NCBI GenBank assembly: GCA_026982025.1
Contig: JALSHX010000055.1
Span: 1 to 5,085 of the forward strand
DNA length: 5,085 nucleotides
Reading direction: 5' to 3'
Source: Aquificaceae bacterium
GTDB lineage: Bacteria; Aquificota; Aquificia; Aquificales; Aquificaceae
Each line of letters begins with the position of its first letter. Positions within the stretch are counted from its first letter, which is position 1. Positions 1 to 5,085 of the stretch are shown here, one piece after another. The notes beneath the pieces are model-generated. The model worked only from the letters and a program-made list of their open reading frames with translations. It made no database searches and was not told the origin of the DNA. The position numbers and the translations under genes are program-made.

Positions 1-1221
1 TCTCTCCGCCAGTGCCCCATGACCGATCTCTCTCCTTCTGGGAGGACCCCATGATCTCGCCTCACCGCCCGAAAAGGGAGGAAAGTTGTAGTGGAGCATA
101 AATCTTTTAAAGACTTCTCCCTCCGCAATGGTTTCAACCATCTGGGCTTCGTCCGGTGCACCGAGGGTCACGGTGACAAAGGCCTGAGTCTGCCCCCTTC
201 TGAAGATTGCACATCCGTGGGGTCTCTCAAAGGGATGAACATCAATGGTAATAGGTCTGATCTCATGGGGCTTTCTTCCATCAATTCTGACTCCCTCCTT
301 CAGTATCTTCTCCCTCATGAGCCTGCTTTCAAACTTTTTAAAGTGATATCCGACACTGAAGTGGAGTTCCTCTGGAACCTGATTTGAAGAGATAAACTCC
401 TCAAGTATCTGTGCGAGCCTCCTGTTTCTCTCCTTTTTATCCTCTACGGAAAATGCCTCAAGGATCTTATCCCTGCACTCCTTTTCCATCCTCAAGGCAA
501 GGTCCCCGTCAATCTCAACGCCTTCCACCTCCATCTTCTCAGCACCCGCCTTTTCCCTTAACTTCTCCTGGGCTTCAATGAGGTCCCTTATGGAGTCAAG
601 CCCGAAGTACAGAGCCTCCGTTATTTCCTCCTCAGGAACCTCAAGGGCTCCGCCCTCAACCATAACGATTGCGTCTCTGGTACCCGCAAGGATTATCTCA
701 AGGTCGGATTCCTTTCTCTGATCGTATGTGGGATTTGCTATTAGTTCACCCCCGACCCTGCAAACGCGCACACCCGCAATGGGTCCTTCAAAGGGTATCC
801 TGGATATGTGAAGGGCTGCTGAAGCTCCTGTAATGGCAAGAACATCCGGGTCGTAGCTCTCGTCCGCAGACAGTGTAAGTGCGGTTACCACCACATCATT
901 GAAAAATCCTTCCGGGAAGAGAGGCCTAATGGGTCTGTCAATGACCCTTGAGGCAAGTATTTCCCTCTCCGAGGGCTTTCCTTCCCTCTTGACGAAACCT
1001 CCCGGAATCTTCCCGTACGCAGAGGGGCGTTCCCTGTAATCCACCGTCAGAGGCGTAAAGTCAATGTCGGTATTGGGTTCGTCCGACATAACGGCAGTTA
1101 CGAGGACTGCTGTTCCGCCCTGCTTAACGACGACGGCACCGTCAGCCTGACAGGCGTAGGGTCCTGTTTCAATTATGACGGGCTGGGGGCAGTTGCCTAC
1201 CCTTGCCGATTCCTCTGCCAT
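1..1221 (-). CDS. pnp: Polyribonucleotide nucleotidyltransferase (PNPase), N-terminal part, cut by window edge
   Basis: PNPase degrades mRNA 3' to 5' by phosphorolysis, releasing nucleoside diphosphates; in bacteria it is a trimer, often tied to RNA decay complexes. The minus strand stays open for exactly 407 codons from the ATG at 1221-1219 to base 1, with no stop. Family motifs, in order: ETGPYACQADGAV (18-30), IPGGFVKREG (72-81) and RPIRPLFPEGF (96-106) in the first RNase PH domain; a charged helical linker (about 200-300); then DGRKPHEIRPI (314-324), RRGQTQAF (341-348), FMLHYNFPPF (374-383) and RREIGHGALAER (396-407) in the second PH domain. The usual protein is about 700 residues, so the catalytic aspartates and the KH and S1 RNA-binding domains lie beyond the edge. 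The start lies one base after the rpsO stop (TAG-A-ATG). A four-base AGGT inside rpsO, eight bases upstream, is the only Shine-Dalgarno, which suggests translational coupling. Family assignment is very secure. Confidence 0.97.
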   Translation of the reverse strand, partial: MAEESARVGNCPQPVIIETGPYACQADGAVVVKQGGTAVLVTAVMSDEPNTDIDFTPLTVDYRERPSAYGKIPGGFVKREGKPSEREILASRVIDRPIRPLFPEGFFNDVVVTALTLSADESYDPDVLAITGASAALHISRIPFEGPIAGVRVCRVGGELIANPTYDQRKESDLEIILAGTRDAIVMVEGGALEVPEEEITEALYFGLDSIRDLIEAQEKLREKAGAEKMEVEGVEIDGDLALRMEKECRDKILEAFSVEDKKERNRRLAQILEEFISSNQVPEELHFSVGYHFKKFESRLMREKILKEGVRIDGRKPHEIRPITIDVHPFERPHGCAIFRRGQTQAFVTVTLGAPDEAQMVETIAEGEVFKRFMLHYNFPPFSGGEARSWGPPRRREIGHGALAER

Positions 1222-1222
1222 T

Positions 1223-1495
1223 CTACTTTACCTGAAGCCCCAGCTTAGAGGTAATTTCAATGTACCTCTGGTAGTCTTTTTCCCTGAGATACTCAAGGAG
1301 CTTTCTTCTTTTGTTGACCATGGCTATCAGTCCCCGCCTTGAGTGAATGTCTTTTTTGTGCTCCTTCATGTGCTCCGTCAATCTGTTGATCCTCTCCGTC
1401 AGTATGGCTATCTGAACCTCGGGTGAGCCTGTGTCCTTTTCGTGTCTCTTGTAGGCTTCTATCAGCTCCGTCTTCTTCTCCTTTGAGAGGGGCAT
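1223..1495 (-). CDS. rpsO: 30S ribosomal protein S15
   Basis: S15 is a primary binder of 16S rRNA in the central domain (platform) of the small subunit and starts assembly there. The 90-residue product has the usual family length (E. coli has 89). Its signature blocks are [20 protein letters not shown] (18-37), [17 protein letters not shown] (39-55) and KRRKLLEYL (62-70). These hold the conserved DTGSPE loop and the His-Ser-Arg-Arg segment that contacts rRNA. The ATG follows a perfect AGGAGGT. It stands directly before pnp, the order known from E. coli and many other bacteria, and both are probably on one transcript. In several bacteria S15 represses its own mRNA through a 5' leader structure. 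The likely leader here is only about 30 bases and I could not make out a convincing fold, so autoregulation is possible but not shown. Confidence 0.98.
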   Translation of the reverse strand: MPLSKEKKTELIEAYKRHEKDTGSPEVQIAILTERINRLTEHMKEHKKDIHSRRGLIAMVNKRRKLLEYLREKDYQRYIEITSKLGLQVK

Positions 1496-1503
1496 TAATT
1501 CAA

Positions 1504-1510
1504 ACCTCCT
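1504..1510 (-). promoter_or_regulatory. Strong Shine-Dalgarno of rpsO
   Basis: On the minus strand this reads AGGAGGT, a full match to the anti-Shine-Dalgarno of 16S rRNA, with eight bases to the rpsO ATG. It fixes the start codon. It is far stronger than anything upstream of pnp, bioF or the TPR gene, as expected for a ribosomal protein gene. Confidence 0.9.
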
Positions 1511-1533
1511 GCCTTTCCTGTTTGAGCTAATTA

Positions 1534-1564
1534 ATTATACATCAAACATCGTAGATCGTATCAA
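1534..1564 (-). promoter_or_regulatory. Candidate sigma-70-type promoter for rpsO-pnp
   Basis: The minus strand has a perfect -10 box TATAAT (1539-1534) and, 19 bases upstream, a TTGATA -35 box (1564-1559) that matches TTGACA at five of six positions. The spacer is two bases longer than ideal. Transcription would begin near 1527 and give an rpsO leader of about 30 bases. The -35 box lies in the last codons of the upstream TPR gene, so the pair could be transcribed both from here and by read-through. This is sequence match only; start sites were not measured. Confidence 0.5.
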
Positions 1565-1784
1565 GAAGCTCCTTAGCTCTCTCCTCATCAACTTCCTTTA
1601 GCTTTTTATAAACCTCCCGTGCGGAATCAATTTTCTTTAGCCTAACATAGGCGGTGCCGAGCTTGTAAAGAAGCTCCGGATTGTCGGGACTCACCTCAAG
1701 CTGTTTCTTTAGGTCCTCAATGTACTTTTCAAGGAGCCCCTCACCCATCTTGCTGAATACACCGCGGTAGTTTTTACCAAGCAT
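1542..1784 (-). CDS. Small TPR-repeat protein of unknown function
   Basis: This 80-residue protein has one clear tetratricopeptide repeat at about 36-69. The TPR signature spacing is present: L39, L42, G43, Y46, A55 and Y59 at repeat positions 4, 7, 8, 11, 20 and 24. Residues 14-35 look like the second helix of a preceding repeat, ending in a typical PDNP turn. TPR units bind other proteins; no partner or role can be named. No signal peptide or membrane segment is visible. The start is uncertain. The ATG at 1784-1782 lacks a Shine-Dalgarno and adds a non-TPR segment, MLGKNYRGVFSK. The in-frame ATG at 1748-1746 (Met13) begins right at the helical part and would widen the gap to bioF from 18 to 54 bases, but its Shine-Dalgarno is also weak. 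The gene is upstream of rpsO on the same strand, 46 bases away, and may be co-transcribed. It looks real because of the TPR pattern and its fit between neighbours. Confidence 0.75.
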   Translation of the reverse strand: MLGKNYRGVFSKMGEGLLEKYIEDLKKQLEVSPDNPELLYKLGTAYVRLKKIDSAREVYKKLKEVDEERAKELLDTIYDV

Positions 1785-1802
1785 TCCAGTTAATAATATC
1801 TT

Positions 1803-2918
1803 ATGGACTGGATTCAGGAATCTCTGAGCCAGCTCAAGAAGGAAGGGCTATACAGAAGCAGGATAAAAAGGGAGGGTCTCTTAGACTTTTGCGGGAACGA
1901 CTATCTTGGACTTAAGGACCGCCCGGAGGTTATTGAGGAAAGTATAAAGGTCCTGAAAAAGTACGGTCTGGGTTCGGGAGCAAGCCAGCTGGTCTCGGGC
2001 TACACGGAAGAACACGAAAAGCTGGAAACCACACTTGCCAAGTTCAAGGAAGCTCCCCGATGCCTTCTTTTCGGAAGCGGGTATCTTGCCAACACTGGTG
2101 TGATTCCCGTGCTGGCTCAGAAAGGCGACCTTATCCTGAGCGACGAGCTGAATCACGCCAGCTTAATTGACGGCATAAGGCTCTCTGGTGCGGATAAAGT
2201 AGTCTTTCCTCACAGGGATTACGATAAGGTGAGGGATTTCCTTCAAAAAAACAGGAATAAGTACAGGAGGGTTATCATAGTCAGCGATTCCGTGTTCAGC
2301 ATGGACGGGGATGTGGCGGACCTCCCAATTCTCTTTGAACTATCTGAGGAGTTTGATACCCTCCTTTATGTTGACGACGCCCACGCCACAGGAACCATCG
2401 GAGAAGGGAGAGGCTCCCTCCGCCACTTCGGACTTTCTTTTAAAGAAAACCTGATACTAATGGGAACCCTCTCAAAAGCCGTCGGTTCTTATGGAGCCTT
2501 CCTCTGCGCATCGGAGGAATTAATAAATTTGATGATTAACAGAGCAAGGTCCCTCATATTTACCACTTCACTACCTCCTCACATCTGCGCCGGGTCAAGA
2601 AAATCTATTGAGATAATAAGGGACAATCCTCAGATTGTAAAACAGTTAAATGAACTCACCCGAAAAATATACAACATCCTGAAAGACCTCCCCTTTGAGG
2701 TAATCTACCACCAAACTCCCATCATTCCCCTCATAGTCGGAGATGAAAGGAAGGCTCTTGAAATCTCTTCAAAACTGCTGGATAAGGGAATACTTCTGAG
2801 GGCAATTCGCTATCCAACGGTTCCCAGAGGAAGGGCAAGGCTCCGTCTTACCGTTTCCCTCAGATACACCGAGGGAAATATTCAAAAATTAATTGATTCA
2901 CTCAAGGAGATTTCATAA
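1803..2918 (+). CDS. bioF: 8-amino-7-oxononanoate synthase (KAPA synthase), biotin synthesis
   Basis: BioF is a cytoplasmic PLP enzyme that condenses a pimeloyl thioester with L-alanine, releasing CO2, to form 8-amino-7-oxononanoate, the first step of biotin ring assembly. At 371 residues it is close to the usual 380-390. It shows the alpha-oxoamine synthase signatures: FCGNDYLGL (29-37), GSGASQLVSGYTEEHEKLE (57-75), SDELNHASLIDG (113-124; H118 is the cofactor-stacking histidine), DSVFSMDGDVADL (162-174), VDDAHATGTIGEGRG (190-204; D191 and H194 contact PLP), GTLSKAVGSYGAF (221-233; K225 forms the Schiff base) and TTSLPPH (254-260). The C-terminal RGRARLRLTVS (342-352) is also typical. 2-Amino-3-ketobutyrate CoA ligase (Kbl) and 5-aminolevulinate synthase share these motifs. 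Length and overall pattern favour BioF, but no biotin gene is nearby to confirm it. No clear Shine-Dalgarno precedes the ATG. The start fits the family's N-terminus, though it is slightly short there. ssrA begins 20 bases after the stop. Confidence 0.87.
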   Translation: MDWIQESLSQLKKEGLYRSRIKREGLLDFCGNDYLGLKDRPEVIEESIKVLKKYGLGSGASQLVSGYTEEHEKLETTLAKFKEAPRCLLFGSGYLANTGVIPVLAQKGDLILSDELNHASLIDGIRLSGADKVVFPHRDYDKVRDFLQKNRNKYRRVIIVSDSVFSMDGDVADLPILFELSEEFDTLLYVDDAHATGTIGEGRGSLRHFGLSFKENLILMGTLSKAVGSYGAFLCASEELINLMINRARSLIFTTSLPPHICAGSRKSIEIIRDNPQIVKQLNELTRKIYNILKDLPFEVIYHQTPIIPLIVGDERKALEISSKLLDKGILLRAIRYPTVPRGRARLRLTVSLRYTEGNIQKLIDSLKEIS

Positions 2919-2921
2919 ATT
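2893..2921 (+). promoter_or_regulatory. Weak candidate promoter for ssrA
   Basis: TTGATT (2893-2898) and TAAATT (2916-2921) are separated by exactly 17 bases and each matches its consensus box at four of six positions. Transcription would start near 2928, leaving a leader of about ten bases for RNase P to remove from tmRNA. Both boxes overlap the end of bioF. Given the 20-base gap, read-through from bioF is an alternative. Confidence 0.35.
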
Positions 2922-2938
2922 CAATATTGTTCCCCCGA

Positions 2939-3287
2939 GGGGGCGAAAGGTTTCGACGGGGACCGTAGGTCGGGAGTTGCGGGTCGGATGGCTACCGTTA
3001 ACAGCCGTAGCCAACAGCTCCCGAAGCTGAGCTTGCTCTCGCTGCCTAATTAAAAAGGCAGCGCGTCCCCGGTGAGCTGGCGGGTGGCTTACCGGAGGGC
3101 GTCAGAGACACCCGCTCGGGCGGTTCCGACGCACGGTGAGGGACCGCCGACAACCGAGCCGTGCTTGTCCCGTCACGCCTGCCCGTGGGCAAAGGCGGGA
3201 CGAGATACCAAACACGGGCTACGCCCGCTAAAGCTCCCGGGTGCCGAAGGTCTTCGGACGCGGGTTCGATTCCCGCCGCCTCCACCA
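2939..3287 (+). ncRNA. ssrA: Transfer-messenger RNA (tmRNA)
   Basis: tmRNA, with SmpB, rescues ribosomes stalled on broken mRNA. It enters the A site as an alanyl-tRNA mimic and then encodes a degradation tag. The 349-base gene is near the usual 350-360. The 5' end carries the conserved GGTTTCGACGGGG (2949-2961). The acceptor stem pairs GGGGGCG (2939-2945) with CGCCTCC (3277-3283), with a G:U at the third pair, the identity element for alanyl-tRNA synthetase. ACCA is encoded at 3284-3287. The T arm is GCGGG/CCCGC (3260-3264/3272-3276) around TTCGATT. A long-range helix joins 2971-2976 to 3234-3239. PK1 is visible: CGG (2985-2987) with CCG (2995-2997), and GGCT (2990-2993) with AGCC (3003-3006). 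The tag stop lies in the loop of a six-pair hairpin (3041-3046/3057-3062). The stretch 3063-3233 is G+C rich with many self-complementary blocks, as expected for the further pseudoknots, but I did not resolve them. It is a one-piece, not a permuted two-piece, form. No T-run terminator follows. Confidence 0.98.
3017..3049 (+). other. tmRNA tag reading frame (proteolysis tag APEAELALAA)
   Basis: From the resume codon GCT at 3017 the message frame reads APEAELALAA and stops at TAA (3047-3049). The C-terminal LALAA matches the end of bacterial ssrA tags that ClpXP and related proteases recognise. An A stands four bases before the resume codon, as is common in this family, and PK1 lies ten bases upstream. 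An in-frame TAG at 3008-3010 excludes a much earlier resume point. The exact resume codon is inferred from the known Aquifex tag and could shift by a codon or two. Confidence 0.92.
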
Positions 3288-3339
3288 TAAAAAAACAAAA
3301 AACTCAACTCTATGCCACAATAATACGGATAAAGGGAAA

Positions 3340-4338
3340 ATGCTCATAACAAACGGGGAGTTTGCAGGGCTAAGGGAAAGGTTCATTTACTATTTTTCCG
3401 CCGTCGGCATTTTCTCAACCCTTATCTTCGGAGTCATACCCAACATCCGAGCGGGAAACTCATTCCTCGCTCTCTACGAACTTATCCTTACATCCATCGC
3501 AACACTGAATGTCATCGTCTTTTACAAAAAGAAGAACTACACCCTTGCCTCAGTGACCATTCTGGTCCTCATGATCCTCGTGCTCTTTGCCCTCATAAAA
3601 ACGGGTGGATTCAACGGAACTGGAATCCTGTGGGTTTACACCTTTCCCCTGCTCTCTTTCTTCCTGAGACCCGACCGGGAAGCCTTTTTCTGGAACACCC
3701 TCCTCATCTCGCTTGCCATCCTGCTCATCTTTTTACAGGCGGAGGGTATCGTTGAGGTTTACTACTCCACGCTCCAGCTCCGTCAGGCACTCGGAGCCTA
3801 CATCGCCGTTTTTCTCCTCTCTTACTTCTACAGCAGGGTCATAAACAGACTTCTTGGAATCCTCAGGGAAAGGGCAATTAAAGACCCTCTAACTGGACTT
3901 TATAACAGGGACTTCGTATTTGAAACCCTTGAAAAGATACTTCACAGGGTAAAAAGGGGAGATAAAAACAGCTACTGTCTAGCATACATTGACCTTGACG
4001 GTTTCAAGTATGTTAACGACAGGTACGGCCACCACGAGGGCGACCGGGTTCTTAAGGAGGTTTCAAACAGAATTCAGTCCAGCTTCAGGAAGGGAGATGT
4101 GGTTGGAAGAATAGGAGGGGACGAGTTTATCACCCTCGTTTACAACTGCACTCCTCAAAGGGTTGAAGAAAGGCTTTCAAATCTCAGGAATGAGATATCG
4201 CGGGATCCCTCAATGAAAGGTATATCCCTGAGCTTTGGAGTTGTTAAGATAGACGAAGGCGCTGACGATGTGGACAAACTTCTCCACGAGGCTGACGAAA
4301 GGATGTATGACATGAAACGCTCAAAAAAGTCAGGATAA
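3340..4338 (+). CDS. Membrane diguanylate cyclase with N-terminal six-TM region and GGDEF domain
   Basis: It should make cyclic di-GMP from two GTP at the inner membrane, setting biofilm or motility behaviour. Of 332 residues, about 14-167 hold six hydrophobic segments (near 14-34, 41-61, 67-86, 95-109, 114-133 and 149-167), with a [10 protein letters not shown] stretch (89-98) in the third loop, probably the sensory part. The GGDEF domain follows from [12 protein letters not shown] (181-192). It has [12 protein letters not shown] (216-227; D218 should bind metal), an intact GGDEF (259-263) and an inhibitory-site RKGD (250-253) exactly five residues before it. Catalysis and product feedback are therefore both expected. 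No EAL or HD-GYP domain is present. The frame is open upstream to a GTG at 3241, inside tmRNA, which I rejected. The ATG at 3340 starts just before the first membrane segment, but its AAAGGG is only three bases away, so initiation may be weak. The gene follows tmRNA by 52 bases and precedes ilvD by 31. The signal sensed is unknown. Confidence 0.93.
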   Translation: MLITNGEFAGLRERFIYYFSAVGIFSTLIFGVIPNIRAGNSFLALYELILTSIATLNVIVFYKKKNYTLASVTILVLMILVLFALIKTGGFNGTGILWVYTFPLLSFFLRPDREAFFWNTLLISLAILLIFLQAEGIVEVYYSTLQLRQALGAYIAVFLLSYFYSRVINRLLGILRERAIKDPLTGLYNRDFVFETLEKILHRVKRGDKNSYCLAYIDLDGFKYVNDRYGHHEGDRVLKEVSNRIQSSFRKGDVVGRIGGDEFITLVYNCTPQRVEERLSNLRNEISRDPSMKGISLSFGVVKIDEGADDVDKLLHEADERMYDMKRSKKSG

Positions 4339-4357
4339 GTTATATTTTGAAATTTCC

Positions 4358-4365
4358 GAGGAGGA
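4358..4365 (+). promoter_or_regulatory. Strong Shine-Dalgarno of ilvD
   Basis: GAGGAGGA contains a six-base AGGAGG core (4359-4364) that ends five bases before the ilvD ATG. It supports 4370 as the start. I saw no convincing promoter in the 31 bases between the diguanylate cyclase gene and ilvD, so transcription may come from upstream. Confidence 0.85.
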
Positions 4366-4369
4366 AGCT

Positions 4370-5085
4370 ATGGGATACAGAAGTGATGTGATAAAAAAGG
4401 GTGTTGAGAGGGCACCTCACAGGGCACTCTTGAGAGCCTGCGGGTTTTCAGAGGAGGACTTTGACAAACCGCTCATCGGTATAGCAAACTCGTACATTGA
4501 CATAATCCCGGGACATGTACACCTCCGGGAGTTCGTCCAGCCCATCAAGGAGGAGATCAGGAAGGCGGGGGGAGTACCTATTGAATTTAATGTAATAGGG
4601 GTTGACGATGGCATCGCCATGGGTCATTACGGAATGCACTACTCCCTTCCATCAAGAGAGCTAATAGCCGACTCAATAGAAACCGTCGTTAACGCCCACC
4701 AGCTTGATGCCCTCGTTTGCGTTCCCAACTGCGACAAGATCGTTCCCGGTATGCTTATGGGAGCACTGAGGGTCAATATTCCCACCATTTTCATAAGCGG
4801 GGGTCCCATGCTGGCGGGAGAGCACGATGGGAAGAAGATTGACTTGATTTCGGTTTTTGAAGGTATAGGAGAGCTCAAAGCGGGAAAGATAACGGAAAAG
4901 GAGCTAAAAACCATTGAGCAGAATGCCTGTCCCACATGCGGTAGCTGTGCCGGCATGTTTACCGCCAACTCAATGAACTGTCTCTGTGAGGTTCTGGGGA
5001 TTGCCCTTCCAGGAAACGGTACCATCTTAGCCATAGACCCGAGGAGGGAGCTACTTGCAAGGGAGGCGGGAAGAAGAATCCTTGA
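4370..5085 (+). CDS. ilvD: Dihydroxy-acid dehydratase, N-terminal part, cut by window edge
   Basis: IlvD removes water from 2,3-dihydroxy-isovalerate and 2,3-dihydroxy-3-methylvalerate to give the keto acids for valine, leucine and isoleucine; it needs an iron-sulfur cluster and Mg2+. The frame runs from the ATG at 4370 for 238 codons to the edge, about 43% of the usual 555-560 residues. Family blocks: [12 protein letters not shown] (14-25), [17 protein letters not shown] (36-52), [13 protein letters not shown] (77-89), [12 protein letters not shown] (91-102), [12 protein letters not shown] (120-131), SGGPMLAG (143-150) and [20 protein letters not shown] (186-205). C121 and C193 are the expected cluster ligands; D122 and K123 fit the metal-binding Asp and the modified Lys. 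At the first loop it reads GHVHL, as in E. coli IlvD, where plant-type [2Fe-2S] enzymes have a cysteine. By family knowledge this suggests the oxygen-sensitive E. coli-like group, an inference only. Sugar-acid dehydratases such as Edd are related but fit the motifs less well. Confidence 0.96.
   Translation, partial: MGYRSDVIKKGVERAPHRALLRACGFSEEDFDKPLIGIANSYIDIIPGHVHLREFVQPIKEEIRKAGGVPIEFNVIGVDDGIAMGHYGMHYSLPSRELIADSIETVVNAHQLDALVCVPNCDKIVPGMLMGALRVNIPTIFISGGPMLAGEHDGKKIDLISVFEGIGELKAGKITEKELKTIEQNACPTCGSCAGMFTANSMNCLCEVLGIALPGNGTILAIDPRRELLAREAGRRIL

Noticed and set aside
91..387. 98-residue plus-strand frame
   Set aside because: It is antisense to the well-conserved pnp reading frame and has no recognisable pattern.
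1881..2156. 91-residue minus-strand frame inside bioF
   Set aside because: It is a shadow of the bioF frame, which carries all the catalytic motifs.
3046..3288. 80-residue minus-strand frame beginning MVEAAGIEPASE
   Set aside because: It is the antisense of the tmRNA 3' half; such peptides arise from reading the reverse of the T arm and acceptor end and are a common false annotation.
3241..3339. Extended start (GTG at 3241) for the diguanylate cyclase
   Set aside because: It would place 33 codons across the tmRNA T arm, acceptor stem and A-rich trailer; the extra residues are not membrane-like, and the ATG at 3340 fits the first TM segment.
3072..3349. Two plus-strand frames (3072-3290 and 3161-3349) in the tmRNA region
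   Set aside because: They lie almost wholly in structured tmRNA, have Arg/Pro/Ala-rich composition driven by G+C content, and show no protein family pattern.
4341..4346. TATATT as a -10 box for ilvD
   Set aside because: No -35-like hexamer lies 15-19 bases upstream, and AT-rich spacers of this kind are common by chance.
4417..5034. Three minus-strand frames (4417-4620, 4448-4639, 4639-5034)
   Set aside because: All are antisense to ilvD, overlap one another or abut without family features, and the plus-strand ilvD frame explains the sequence.

Overview
The window looks like an ordinary core-genome stretch of a thermophilic bacterium, most probably a member of the Aquificales/Aquificota. The best evidence is the transfer-messenger RNA in the middle. 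Its encoded tag reads APEAELALAA, which matches the Aquifex aeolicus tag as I remember it. The pseudoknot just upstream of the tag also has the layout of the published A. aeolicus PK1. The RNA is clearly richer in G+C than the protein genes around it, as expected at high growth temperature. The protein genes use AGG, AGA and ATA codons freely. Genus and species cannot be fixed from this sequence alone.

Layout: two gene sets diverge from an 18-base gap at 1785-1802. Leftward on the minus strand are a small TPR protein (1542-1784), rpsO for ribosomal protein S15 (1223-1495) and the first 407 codons of pnp for polynucleotide phosphorylase (1-1221, cut by the window edge). rpsO and pnp are one base apart, the classic rpsO-pnp pair. 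A good promoter candidate for the pair lies at the end of the TPR gene. Rightward on the plus strand are bioF (1803-2918), ssrA/tmRNA (2939-3287), a six-TM-segment GGDEF diguanylate cyclase (3340-4338) and the first 238 codons of ilvD (4370 to the right edge).

The genes do not form one pathway. S15, PNPase and tmRNA all belong to translation and RNA turnover: ribosome assembly, mRNA decay and rescue of stalled ribosomes. BioF makes a biotin precursor and IlvD acts in branched-chain amino acid synthesis, but neither has a pathway partner here. The diguanylate cyclase is a membrane signalling enzyme whose active site and inhibitory site both look intact. Scattered pathway genes in short runs are typical of Aquificales genomes.

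No mobile element, CRISPR array, tRNA, rRNA or clear rho-independent terminator was seen, and no stretch of 300 bases lacks a gene. I found no sign of an undescribed system. The points most worth checking are the tmRNA 5' leader, the missing terminator after tmRNA, the very tight bioF/TPR divergent start region and the start codons in it.
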